Assembly (NCBI GenBank): GCA_003344405.1
Contig: NOWV01000008.1
Span: forward strand, 868,001 to 932,000
From: Trichoplax sp. H2
Lineage: Eukaryota > Placozoa > Uniplacotomia > Trichoplacea
Reading direction: 5' to 3'
DNA: 64,000 bases
Below are positions 1 through 12,100 of the stretch, in pieces (the stretch's first letter is position 1; each line of letters starts with the position of its first letter). Below the pieces are notes generated by a model. The model saw only the letters and a list, made by a program, of their open reading frames with translations. It did no database searches and was not told the DNA's origin. A program made the translations under genes and the position numbers.

Positions 1-833
1 TTTAGCTATTTACTACCCCTAGTATACATAACTTGCCGCAATTTATAGCTATTTTGAACTAGTATAACCCTCGATCGTAATATTTTGCTTTTTTTTACTT
101 GACAATATAATACTCATTGTCACTTCGTCCTGGTGTTCAGTATACTGTATCGTGTTACTGTATATGCAATTGCACATATGATTTAGTCTGGTTATTGTAC
201 AGCATGTACACTTATTACTGTAAGGTATTCTGATCAGTATAGCTTGTACATAAATTCAATTCAATATTGCTTTCGTGTACAGTTTTGATAGATACACGAT
301 AAATTCTCAATTAATGATGCGATTTTCGTTGACGATGATACTATAGTAAAGTCATGGCATGCGAATGAGATTTCACACAACATTTACTTATTATTCTAGT
401 TATGCACCATGCAATAATTGTCAATATCGGTATTGCTATCCGTTAACAAATTCCAAACCCTACTTCATTATCAGATAAAAAAATTAATTACAGACCATTA
501 GCATTTTAGTTCTATAGCGTTGCAATCGATCGATGGCGGCCTTTCACATGAGAATTTACGAACATTAAAGCAATTTTTTGATAGCCATTCCTTTCACCTT
601 TAATTCTATAGCCGTCATATATGAAATTTTCTTCTATTTTATAGTATAAAAGGAAAGAATAAATAATAGTATACAGCATATAGTATACAAATATGTAAAG
701 GATAAAGGATGCTCATGTCTATTTTTAAGCAAACGAACATGAGCAATTTATGACGTATGTCTACATGTTCAAATGTTTATAATTTTCTATCGTTTGCTAC
801 CTACTATTGTTATGTCCCATATGATAGGCACTT
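1..833. other. 5' flank of the acyl-CoA dehydrogenase gene
   Basis: AT-rich sequence with no convincing exon. A few weak copies of the GTACAG/CTGTA motif lie at about 140-250, far sparser than the clusters upstream of ARMC5, ESS2, BCKDHA and TRMT2A. A short open stretch from the ATG at 533 has no splice donor before its stop, so I do not use it as a first exon. The promoter of the next gene should lie here. Confidence 0.4.
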
Positions 834-3800
834 ATGAAGCTAAGCGATATATTACGTTGTATCAATCATTCACTCATTGCTAATTTCTCACACTTTCATT
901 TACTTATTGTTCGACAACAGTGAATGCTGCTAGGAAATTCACGCAAGCAAGTCCTGAAATTGCCAATTTTTTCCTTAGTGACAACTTTTTGATACAAGTT
1001 CTGAAAGCAAAGTTACCAGCATCAGTAAAGTATTTTATTGCTAGTTTTGTTTTCTATGTATCTGGCATATAATACCCCAAAATATATGAACATGGTTGTA
1101 TTGCATTGATTTAAACTGCTTTTTGCAACTTCCCCTGCACTTTACTATCATTTTTTCTCGCTTAATCGACAATATTTATTTACATTAGATTATACAATAA
1201 TAATTAATTCATGATCGATGTCATTCTTCATCAGTATCAAGCATTTTCGTTACGATTGAGTTTAATTGTGCTTTCATTGAAATCTGGCCAAGCGGACGAA
1301 TTCATTGAAAGTTAATAAAGTACATAGACACGTAGTTTACAAAGCGATATTTTGCTGTACATGTTCATATACATGTAAAAATGAAGACTTATCGGACTAT
1401 AAAGCCAAAAACTCTCCCTCCGAAGATGGTTTCATTAAGCAGCGATCACTGTACTGTATATTAATCTAAAATTAAGTATCCGCAATTAATATCTAGATAT
1501 TACACTATATTACAAGACTGAAAAATCGCATATTCGGAAGAATTACAAATAGTCTAGTAGATACTACAGTATACAGCTAAAATTAATAAATAATAAAATA
1601 GTAAATTAAATGTGCCTAAATGATAATCTGAAAATCTTCCGTGCTCTATTAGGTGTATAATGGTATTGCTAAAGACTTAACCCGTTTTGGCCATCGTACA
1701 GCTACAGATATATTAGAAAACGGACGTCAAGCCGAGTTAAATCCACCCCAATTAGTTACACATGATGCTTGGGGACGCCGAATTAATCGTTTAGAAACAT
1801 CCAGTGGATGGAAATCGATGCATGCTGTCTCAGCTCAAGAAGGATTAGTAGCAATTCCTTACGAAAAAAAATATGCCGAATGGAGGTAAGTGCTCAACTT
1901 TAGATGAATTACTTATACCACTTTCGTGTACATATTATAAGTGTTACTTAAGTATTTTATGTCTTTACATTCTATCCTTAAGTCTGGTAAGACATTGTAT
2001 ACCTAAGATTTACTACAAATCCAGATGATTTTATATTTATTCATTTTTATTACGGCATGCTACAGTAAGAAAATAAAAGGTGTTAAAGGATATTAATAAT
2101 ATTTATTGAAATATAAATACCGGTACCCAGTGGATTGACTTGATAAAATAATTATATGAAAATAATGAGCGGTGTTCTTAAATTTATTCCATAGCCGTAT
2201 CTATCAAGTTGCAAAGCTTAGCCTTTTTCATTGCTCATCTGGATTGTATACGTGTCCATTAGCAATGACAGATGGAGCAGCAAAAGTTATCGAAGTAAAT
2301 GGATTGGTTATTTTGCCTTAAGCTATTTCAATTTATATTTTCGCCAAGACTGCGTTTATTCTATTTGTTATATTTTACACGTATACTTGTACTGAATAGA
2401 CACGCTTGCTTTTAACTACTATAGGGTATCAGAAAGGAAAAAAAATCTATCTATCTATTGAATGCTTACAGTCGACTTACATCAAGAGATCCCGAACAAT
2501 TTTGGACATCAGGACAGTGGATGACAGAAAAACGAGGTGGATCTGATGTTGGTAAGTATAGGTATTCTAGTAAGTAATTTCAATTCGATTATTCTATGTA
2601 GTCTAACAATGATTTGCCTAATCTGAACTAAATACGTGCGCATTTACGATGATGGTTACAAGGAAATACTGAAACGATAGCAATCAAATATTCGAATGGA
2701 CGTTACAAGTTATATGGAGATAAATGGTTTACCTCCGCAGTTGATTCTAATATCGCTTTTACGCTTGCTAAGATAGCAAATGATAAGAGCAATACGCCTG
2801 CTGTAAGTTATTCTTATTATGCAGTATAAAAATTAATCGTATGAAGATGCAATAAATCATTTAGAACTAATATTTCTTTGACTATTGGATATAAGTACAC
2901 AAAAATGCACATATACCTAAGATTATTTCTATGTTATTAGGGTGGGGACAATCCATCTTTATTTTATCTTGAAACCAGAAACCCTGATGGAGAACTAAAT
3001 AATATTAACGTCAATGTAGGTTCTCTATTCGAGTTTTATTTCATAACAAGAAATTTCATCCTAATTAATTTATTAAATATCGTATACATAATTTGAAATA
3101 GAACACGTTAAGCTTTAGACTCGTAGAGGTTTCTTATATGGCATTGTTGTCCTATGAACTTACTGACAATGATAGCATGCTAGAATAGTTTATTACTGCG
3201 ACAAAAATTTTACCAATTTGAAATATTGTAAAGAAATATTCCTGAATAGGAATGCTTTCCTTGCAAGGTATTGCAGATGCTATCATTTGTGTTTTCTAGC
3301 AAGGGATAACAAAATATTAGAGTAGAGTGTTCTCCAATGATAATCGACATGATTATATTGATGAGAGCTTTACTTCGCTTGCTAAATCATGATGGTAGTC
3401 TGTGAACTTACGAATATATTTATGTAAGATAATACAGACAGTTATAATAGCTACGATGATACAATATGACAATCATATGTTCTAGTAGTTCCATTATTTA
3501 CCGTTTGATTATCTTCTACTTGATTTCAACCGCTTCTGGAACTAGAGATTGAAAAATAAATTAGGTACCAGACAGCTACCAACAGCAGAACTAACGCTTG
3601 ATGGGACTATAGCAGAAAAGGTACAATACAAGTAAATAGGCTGCTATTCTATAATAGCTAAATGCTACGTATGATAGAAGCCTATTGACTTTATTATTGA
3701 AATTGATTTCAACGCAAAATCACCATTTCGTTATACATTTACGGTGTTTAATAGGTTTCAGAAGATGGTCGCGGTGTATCTGGAATATCTCCAATGCTCA

Positions 3801-5258
3801 CTATTACTCGTCTTCACAACTCTATCAGTGCGGTCGGATCCATGAGGCGAATACTTACCTTAGCTGAAGCCTATGCGAAGCAGAGAACGGCTTTCCGCAA
3901 ATACCTTTGCCAACATCCTTTACATGCTCGAACATTGACTCAAATGGAGGTACACGTCGCAAAAAATTTCCATAACTCCTACAGCTTGTATAGATCTCAA
4001 ATTTCTAAAATGCAGACGCTTAGCTTTAAAGTGCCTTTCTTTCAATTTTAATCTTAGATGTTCGAATAATAAGGATAATAATGTGTACCATGTGTAGCTG
4101 GGCTTAAATAACTGCTATCGTATCAATCTAGGTCGAATCTAGAGGTGCTTTGCTACTTGTTATGGAGCTTGGTCGCTTAATTGGATTAGAAGAATGTGGC
4201 AAAAGTAACGAACAGAACTTGAATCTTATGAGACTCTTAGTCCCTATTACAAAGCTTTATACTGCAAAACAAGTGAGGACTTGTGAAAAAACTCTCAACA
4301 TATAATTATCCCGTATGATATCAATTCAAAGGTATTTACTTTGATCGATAGGCTATGCAAATTGTATCGGAAGGGTTGGAGTGCTTTGGTGGTCAAGGAT
4401 ATATTGAGGATACTGGTTTACCGACAATTTTTCGTGATGCACAAGTACGGAATAATTGCATTAAAATTTAAATTGTGTATTTTTAATATGTTAGCAAATT
4501 AATTAAATATTAATGTGAATAGGTGCTACCCATCTGGGAAGGGACAACTAACATTCTGTCTTTGGATGTACTTCGATCTATGTTTAAGTCCAAAGGCAGT
4601 GTAAGCGAATTTGGTCTACTGAATTTTTAATAGATTTCTTTTTTTATAGAATTCTAGGGTTATGTTAGTATTGATCCTATACTTTGTCCTAAATAAATTA
4701 TAGGTTCTACAAGCATTCTTATCGTCCGTGCAAGAACGGCTTGCAATAGCGATGGCAGCAAAAAGTGAATTGCAAGATGTTGCAAAAAGTGTTGGTACAG
4801 CAGCTGAAGCCATCAAAAAGTTTGCCTACCAAGTAGAGCAGCAACATGAACAATTTCTAGAAGTTGCCGCACGTGACTTTTCATATAGTTTAGCGCGAGT
4901 TTTTATGGGTACAAGATTGACCTATGTTGCATTTTTTAGAACTTGCTACTATTATTGAAAAATTGTTAAATAGTAAAATGACTTGTCCAATATCAAATCC
5001 AACTATTACAGGATCTCTACTTGTCGAGCACGCTGGTCATATTGAATCTGGAGAAGTTGACCTATTTATTGCCGAAAGGTAATTTTTTACTTTATATTAA
5101 ATTAATTGTAACTAACGCAATTTCAAGTTAGTTTACTGTGTCAATTTGGTAGATTTTGTGATGCTGACTTAACTCCAGTGGTAACCTTATATCAACGGGA
5201 TTGTTATAGCGCAAATGCAATTGATCTGTATAATGAATCTATTGCTATATCCGAATAA
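834..5258 (+). CDS. AidB/ACDH-11-type acyl-CoA dehydrogenase, about 15 exons
   Basis: FAD-dependent acyl-CoA dehydrogenase of the AidB-like branch (Caenorhabditis ACDH-11 type), expected to oxidise acyl-CoA or bind long acyl chains. Exons read: 834-858 (tentative), 921-1024, 1653-1885, 2195-2294, 2425-2551, 2663-2802, 2941-3015, 3546-3620, 3755-3949, 4132-4272, 4352-4444, 4523-4600, 4704-4908, 5012-5078, 5153-5258. All junctions are GT-AG and phases close to 587 aa. Family signatures in order: [41 protein letters not shown] with [33 protein letters not shown], and [14 protein letters not shown], whose Glu aligns with the catalytic base of the wider family. The first exon and start are the weak part: MKLSDILR at 834 joins in phase through a 62-bp intron, but a longer targeting leader further upstream is possible. 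No C-terminal peroxisomal tripeptide is seen. A poly(A) signal AATAAA lies at 5440-5445. Confidence 0.88.
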
Positions 5259-8149
5259 TGCTACGAAAAAGAATTGTCACATAAAAGCCGAGCCCTTTTG
5301 CAGTCTTATTTGCAAATATCTGAGCGTAAACTCTTTGCATTTATGAAAAAGAAGAAAAAATAGTAATAATTATCAACGTAATTTGGAATAATCAATTAAT
5401 TAATGATGCTTTACGTACGAACTCTAGTTAATAAAAGAGTTGGAAGCTTTTATAGTTTGATTTTTTCAGCATGGTACTTGTTAGCCTCGTGCCATTATTT
5501 TTTACAGTACTATGATAATACGACCAAGCATATTTGCATCAGTATATCTCAACATTTTTGATTAGATAACAAGAGTATTAACTGAATATTTAACAGTCGA
5601 AATCGGTCCCTACTAGGGCCCACTTCAGCAATAATTTGAGCAAGAATTGATCAGAGATCGATAGAATTTCAATATTTTTTAAGGATTCCCCTTAGATTAG
5701 GTATTGAAAGTCCTACATTAAGTGAAAATTTTAAGCAAAAAGCTTCATATGCGAAATCTTTCGAAATCGATTGTGGCATTGGATTATTTCTTTCAGTAAA
5801 TTCCTGTTTCCGATTAAAAAGCTGGCAAATACTGCTCTTGAAATTTAACTCAGTCCTAATATTAAGGGAATTATACATTTATAAGACTTTACATTGGCTA
5901 ACAGCAACACGTAGTTTGAATAATACTAGTACATCATTTTATCACGCCGGCCATCATCGACAATATCTACAATTACTATATTAAATTGAGTTGCGCATTT
6001 ATCTATAGTAATTTACTACGTACTAACGAACCTGCATAACATACCATGCAAATGACAGTTCTGATAATAATAGTAATTCATGTTATTTTTAGCAAATAGT
6101 CAAATCTTCAGCACGCACATATCTTGTAAAAACCATACTTTCTAAACAGATCGCTCTTGTAGTTGACTGAAATCACTGCGGCTTGCTCATCCAATGGATT
6201 AAAAATGATGAAATTGATTGTAGATTTGATCATTTGATTTTATATCGCCTAGTTTGTTTGCATGAAGAATTGAAATAATCAATTTAATTTTCATATCCAA
6301 TTCTTTTTTGTTAGAAAATCATCTATAATGAATGCAATAGTAATTTAAACGACTTTAGATGAGCATTATTTGAAAAATGATCATTATAGTACTATACAGT
6401 AAAGTAAAAAGACCAAAGATGCAGCAATTAGATATTTGTATTCATATATGGCAGTGTTACATTTCTGAGCTAGATCCCAACGATAAATATGGAATACAGT
6501 AAACCACCCTTTTAACCCTTCCACATTAAAGGATAAAGTCATTTATTGTGCACGGATGAGATATAATTCGAGCTAGCTCTGTATTTTTTAGTTAATCGAA
6601 TAGTTTACATCAATTAAAGGAGAGATTCATTTTAATACGTGATCAATCCTAGAAGATCAACAACCCATTCAATTATATGGTGATTTAGTTAAGAAAGATC
6701 TGCTAATAATTTAAAACTCGAACGAAAGACATCGGAAACGACTTTCAATGATTATCTCTGCATATTAATCTGTAAAGAATGATCTTTCCAAAACTCACCT
6801 GACACTAAGTAGTATCTGCTATTGATTTTATTTCCTAGATACTGATTTTATAAACTGGAGCTTTTTTGTATCGGCGCAAAATGACGATGTAACTAGTCAA
6901 TGCCGTAGGGTAACAGAACTCAATTTTTTTGGTCTTTTAAAATAAATGCTCATAATTGCTAATGCTCATTGATTTACTGCATTTATTGCATTTACTGCAA
7001 CTTTGCTCGGGTGGTAAAAAATAGCAATTTTCTACCAATCATTTATGAAGTATTGATCATTAGGTTTTGTACTAAAATTATTTTCTATATTGCATAACAG
7101 CAAAAAATCATGATAAAGTTAAGCTTTAGTAATTATAACTTGATAAAAAAATGACGGGATTTAGTGTGTATATTCCCATTTTATTCTTATGGCAATTTTA
7201 TGGTTAAACAGATGTAAGAAAACCGATGTAATCAAGAACTGAGAAAGTTTTATCCTGATTTAAACTATAGTTATTCCTTTCTTACAAAATTTAAAATCTT
7301 AATAATCTTATGGAATAAATTATAATTGTTGAAGGGTAGGTAAGGTATCAGCAATTTGTATGTAATATCCTTAGCTGAGATACCATTGCACAAACTAATG
7401 GATACGTGAAGATTGATATTTAAATATTATTAAATTCTATCATGCAAAGGATGAGAGTAATACTATTATCTTAAAGTGTTAAAGAGTGAATACTCGTATG
7501 TGCACTAATGCATTTTATTTTGTATTTTATTTCAACCTAAGCTAGAGGAAATGATGTGCCAACAAAATGAAATTCTCATAAGGTTAGGTTGCGGCTATTG
7601 ATTGAGCACAATACTATGAATGATTCTAGTTTAGTAATAAGCAATTTATGTCAGTTAGATAAGGTGACTGAAATAATTCTTCGCTATTAATAAATTAATC
7701 GTCATCAGTAGCATACTATAGCATAGGAAAATTATTAATTGCAATAAACATGATTCTTAATTATTTAAGGGTATAAAATTTATGAAAGTCAATTTTAAGC
7801 TAATATTGACAACGAATTCAATGATGGATAACAGAAAGGTAAATGATTATAATAAATACTTGTGACAAATTATAGCGTATTAAATCTTTTGTCTTATAGG
7901 AAAAAGTGAGCAATTGCTTACGGAATTTAACTTAACTACACTAATCTATGTCTTCGGCAATTTTAAGCTGATGTGATAAAAGTTTACAATCATAAGAGGA
8001 TGGTAAGATATTTCGGATAGTTCATCGTACAGGATAAAATTAAGGCTTATCTGAATAGATAGAGTTGGTTATTTTGATCTACAGGATATCGCCGTAAATG
8101 ATAAAGTCCAATGGAAATGAGTAAAAAAATGCTATTATCAACTTTCAAT
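5259..8149. other. intergenic, no gene seen
   Basis: About 2.9 kb of AT-rich sequence between the acyl-CoA dehydrogenase and the GPCR, which face each other tail to tail. Only a 69-codon open frame (5669-5878, minus) occurs, and it resembles no family. I see no RNA gene or ordered repeat. Confidence 0.5.
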
Positions 8150-9133
8150 TTAATGTTCACGAATGAATGAGCTTGCTGTTTTATTGCTGACGATGCTTGC
8201 GGGCTTAACTTGTGTTCTCACGATGTTACCAGTGTATGGCGATGTTTGAAAGATGAGAATTTTACCCACACCACGGCATAAGCAATTACTCGTTAAAATT
8301 TGCTGAAATGATTTTCTAAATGATGTATTCATGACAGCATAAATGAGAGGATTAACACACGAGTTGAAATAGCCAAAAGCAACTAAAACATTTAACGGCT
8401 GGCGCATGGAATTGGATAATTCCTTATTAATCCTATAACTTATTATGAATAAACCATAAACGATTGTAGCTGGTGTCCAACATAGAACTAAACACCCTAA
8501 GACTAATATAATCATTTTGATCGATTTTCGCTCATTTTTAAGGCGTTCTTCTCTATTTCTAGCCAACGAATTGCCAACGGCTTTATTATGAGTTTTAATA
8601 CGTCGCCATATTAGCCCATAGCAGAACATGGTGACAATAGCAATAAACCAAAACCAGACAAAATGCATCAATGCAAACCAGATATTGTACTTCCAATTAA
8701 AGACTACAATGCATGTTTCAGCAATGGCAAATATCCACAGCGGTGGTATGATATATTTAACTTGGGACCACTGCAAGCGTGCTTTTTCAGGATGTACTAT
8801 GCCACGATAGCGATCTACACTAATAATGGCTAACTGCAGTAGAGAGCAAGATACCGCTGACAACGCTACTTCGCCAGCTACAAGAGCAGCCAATGGACGT
8901 GGATCCTGAAATAGGCTAAATAGCGCTAATGGCACTGTGATTGTACAAACTGCAAGATCGGCAATTGCTAAAGAGAGTATAAAACCATTGGTTGCTGTTT
9001 TCATATTATGGTTCTTAAAGATTGCCATGCAGACTAGAATGTTGCCAATGGTTCCATAGATGAAAGTAATGGATAGCGTCGGAATAAGGATAATTTTACT
9101 AGCTAACGAGATGTTGCCTGCGACTAATACCAT
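8150..9133 (-). CDS. class A (rhodopsin-like) GPCR, single exon, atypical
   Basis: A 327-aa seven-helix receptor in one uninterrupted frame. Class A landmarks are present: GNILV with N31 (1.50), LAIADL with D59 (2.50), DRY at 107-109, W133 (4.50), CWTP at 218-221 and NPLIY at 261-265, then a basic helix-8 region and Cys pair (C284, C286) suited to palmitoylation. One N-glycosylation sequon (NIS) sits at residues 7-9 of a very short N-terminus. Three hallmarks are missing. Position 3.25 (residue 83) is Ala, not Cys. The short second extracellular loop after W147 has no Cys. The fifth helix has no Pro. This combination recalls the melanocortin/EDG/cannabinoid/adenosine (MECA) group, but the ligand cannot be named. 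The start is the first ATG in frame; an upstream non-coding exon is possible. It has no coding neighbour for 10 kb upstream. Confidence 0.9.
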   Translation of the reverse strand: MVLVAGNISLASKIILIPTLSITFIYGTIGNILVCMAIFKNHNMKTATNGFILSLAIADLAVCTITVPLALFSLFQDPRPLAALVAGEVALSAVSCSLLQLAIISVDRYRGIVHPEKARLQWSQVKYIIPPLWIFAIAETCIVVFNWKYNIWFALMHFVWFWFIAIVTMFCYGLIWRRIKTHNKAVGNSLARNREERLKNERKSIKMIILVLGCLVLCWTPATIVYGLFIISYRINKELSNSMRQPLNVLVAFGYFNSCVNPLIYAVMNTSFRKSFQQILTSNCLCRGVGKILIFQTSPYTGNIVRTQVKPASIVSNKTASSFIREH

Positions 9134-12100
9134 GATAAAATACCCAATGAGGTTGGTAGAAGCAAAGGGAATAGATAAGGTGATATAAAATCCAAGGTAG
9201 ATCTTATTTAATGTTGAATTTACGAAAAATTCTTCAACGGTAAGGATTGCTTGATAATACTATGAATGATAGTTTAATGAAGAAGGCAAATAGTACTTCC
9301 AAAACGATTTTACGTAGTTAAAATTGCAATTTTTCAGCTTACGTGAGTGTAGAGTTTAACCTCTTTTAAATATGCAACGGATTGAATAATTTACGTTTGG
9401 TAAAAATTGAAATTGTTCGATACTTGAATCGTCTAGTTGATGCTAATCTCTATTCCCCACGCAAATGACCAGACCAAATCCTTCCTAATAGTTTAGAAAG
9501 TTATCATTAACAACCCATTAGCAATAATAGTACAACATACGAACTGTATTATTATCTTATTTGCCCAACTTATAATATATTAAATTAAGTTAAAAATTAA
9601 GACACAATATAAATGGCAAATTGCCTCTTTCTTTAGTCGATTTATAATTAAAATATTAATTAAAATGAGGTCAAATCGGTTTATCTGATAGCTAAAATAA
9701 AGAATAAAATTTTAATAGTAGAAAAGCAACGATTTTAATTCAACATGATATCGGATGAAATTAGAGTATGTTTAACGCTACTTTTCATAGATATAAATGT
9801 AAATCAGCTTTCTATATATCCCTAGCAATCTTGCAACCATGAAATTTTCTCGGTTTTATACTATCAACTGTGGCAATGATATAGGAATCTACTGAATTAG
9901 GACTACATCAGCATAATGTAACAATTAAAAGTATGCTTGATTTAATTTAGAGAATCGTTAGCTTCACTAAATATTAATTGTAGCAACGACCTTTGTTGAT
10001 TAACGTAGTTACCTTTTTAGACCTCAATGCAAAAGTTCTCCTCCTTTTTGTTTTTCATAAACGAACGGAAGGTACCGTAATTGCATTCAGTAAAAATTTT
10101 CTTCAAGCGATGATCTTATTTATTTATGCAAAATGACATAGTATGAATTTCAAATATTCGCCACCAATGGAGGTAATTTAGCTTTAATTAGTTTAACGAA
10201 AAGTCGAATCTTAATATTGGCGACAAGCAGAAATATAAATTATGGAGATGACATCAAAGTTTTTCAGTGCTTCAGATACTGCAAGAATGAATAACTTTCA
10301 GATTATATCTGTTGCACTTTTGATTAAATTTGATGTGATTGCAGTTGGATATACAAGTTGTGAGATAGAAAAGGATCTTTAATAGAAATATCGGGATTAC
10401 TACCAGAATTGATCTTTTGGAATTTGAAACAGAATAAAATTACTTTCAGCTAGAATTTCTCTTAGCGTTAGCGCAGATCTAGTTCCTTCTTAAACCCACT
10501 CGACATCGGATGAAAACTAAATTTACGGCTGCAATGTTAGCTTAAATAGACTGGCTCATTTGTACTTCCTTATGATTTATTCTGTCGTCATAGTTTTCAT
10601 AAATCAAATACAACAAAAGACTACTCGTGATATTGGCCATGAAAAATAGGTCGATTACTCTTCCATGTTGTAACCAGTTGATATTATTTATAACAATAGT
10701 TGAAATCAGGATTGGAATTCTAACTCTATTACGCCATATTTTAACTATTGTTCCTTAGACCAGTTGGTTGATACCACGCGAAAAAAACTTTAGAAGTATC
10801 CATAATAACCTTGAATAGGATAGAATAACAATAACAACATCACGAAAAAATAACAGGAATTATCAAGGATAGGCGAAACGATTGTTTGTTAAAAGGAAAT
10901 GGACAGTTCACTTAGTTTAATATCGTTACCTGCCCAGGCATTTTGTATACGGAGATATTGTAGAATAAAGTGGACGTGTGGAGACAGAAATGGAATAAAA
11001 AACAATGCAGTCAAGATGAAATATTTCGTCAATATGAATAGTTTTGTCTCGCCTAAAAAATAGACAATTGAAATTTCTCCTTGATATTTTTATCACCTAG
11101 GTAAATGCAGGATGGGCCTGCTACAAATTTAAATATTTAGTTAGTTGTATAAACGAATTCGATTGTAAAAATTGCCATTTCAGCATAGGAAATGATATTA
11201 CTTAGGGCATGTTTAATGTCTAATTACGTCGAGATACATAAATACTTATAATAAAACTTGAATAGCTTTGACACAGATCGAACAATTAATGACTACAATA
11301 AAGGGATTGAAATCTTTTACACTAGAAACAAGCTACTTTAAGCAGACTAAAATCAGATAGTGATAAAAGATTCTCCAATCTGTTTCTCAAGGCAAAAGTT
11401 AAGATTGACTGGATTCCATTGAATTCTAACCTGTACCTATCGGGGTAAGAGATTGTACGGTAATGGTCCTATTTTAAATTAAATTGATATTTGCCTTTGC
11501 TAGGATCAATCATGATTTGAATTTTGAAAGAGAGATAGATATTCAATCCGACATAAACTGTCTGAGAATGACGATCTCATATTATAGTCGAGTTTTCTCA
11601 CCCATATTCTTATTATACGTGGTGATTGATACTTGATATTGATTATATTGTTGCTGTTGATATTAAATTGTTGATTAACTGTTGTGTGTATTTCTTTCAA
11701 AAATTGTATCTCAGACAATTGATGGAATAATATTTTTATAATTGTAATATTATTAGGAATACCCAATCGAACTACTCCTCTGAGAAAATAAAATAGATTA
11801 GCATTGTTTTGATGTGAACATTATAACAAGTAAATAAATGTATTTTTCTACCTGTTCTAGTAACATTAAGGAATACCTATAGTAAAATGGCAGAAGGCAA
11901 TATAGCCCAGCCCAAATCGTCAACAGTCAGATAAACACTGAAATTTCGATTACTATGGCGCAATAAACATTTTACATTTCATGGTTGCCTGTTAAACTTT
12001 AATTAATTTTGGCATTTATCGTTTGAAGGGTTCATATTCTTAATAATTGTAATGAATTTAATGATTTGTTATTTAATTCAAGCACATGGATTAATGTAAC

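Noticed and set aside
834-5258. Recent bacterial transfer of the AidB-like gene
   Set aside because: About 14 spliceosomal introns with local base composition argue for long residence in the animal lineage.
8628-8810. 60-codon plus-strand frame
   Set aside because: Antisense shadow of the GPCR.
11506-11766. 86-codon minus-strand frame in the gene desert
   Set aside because: Asn/Ile-rich composition as expected from AT-rich random sequence, with no splice partners or recognisable motif.
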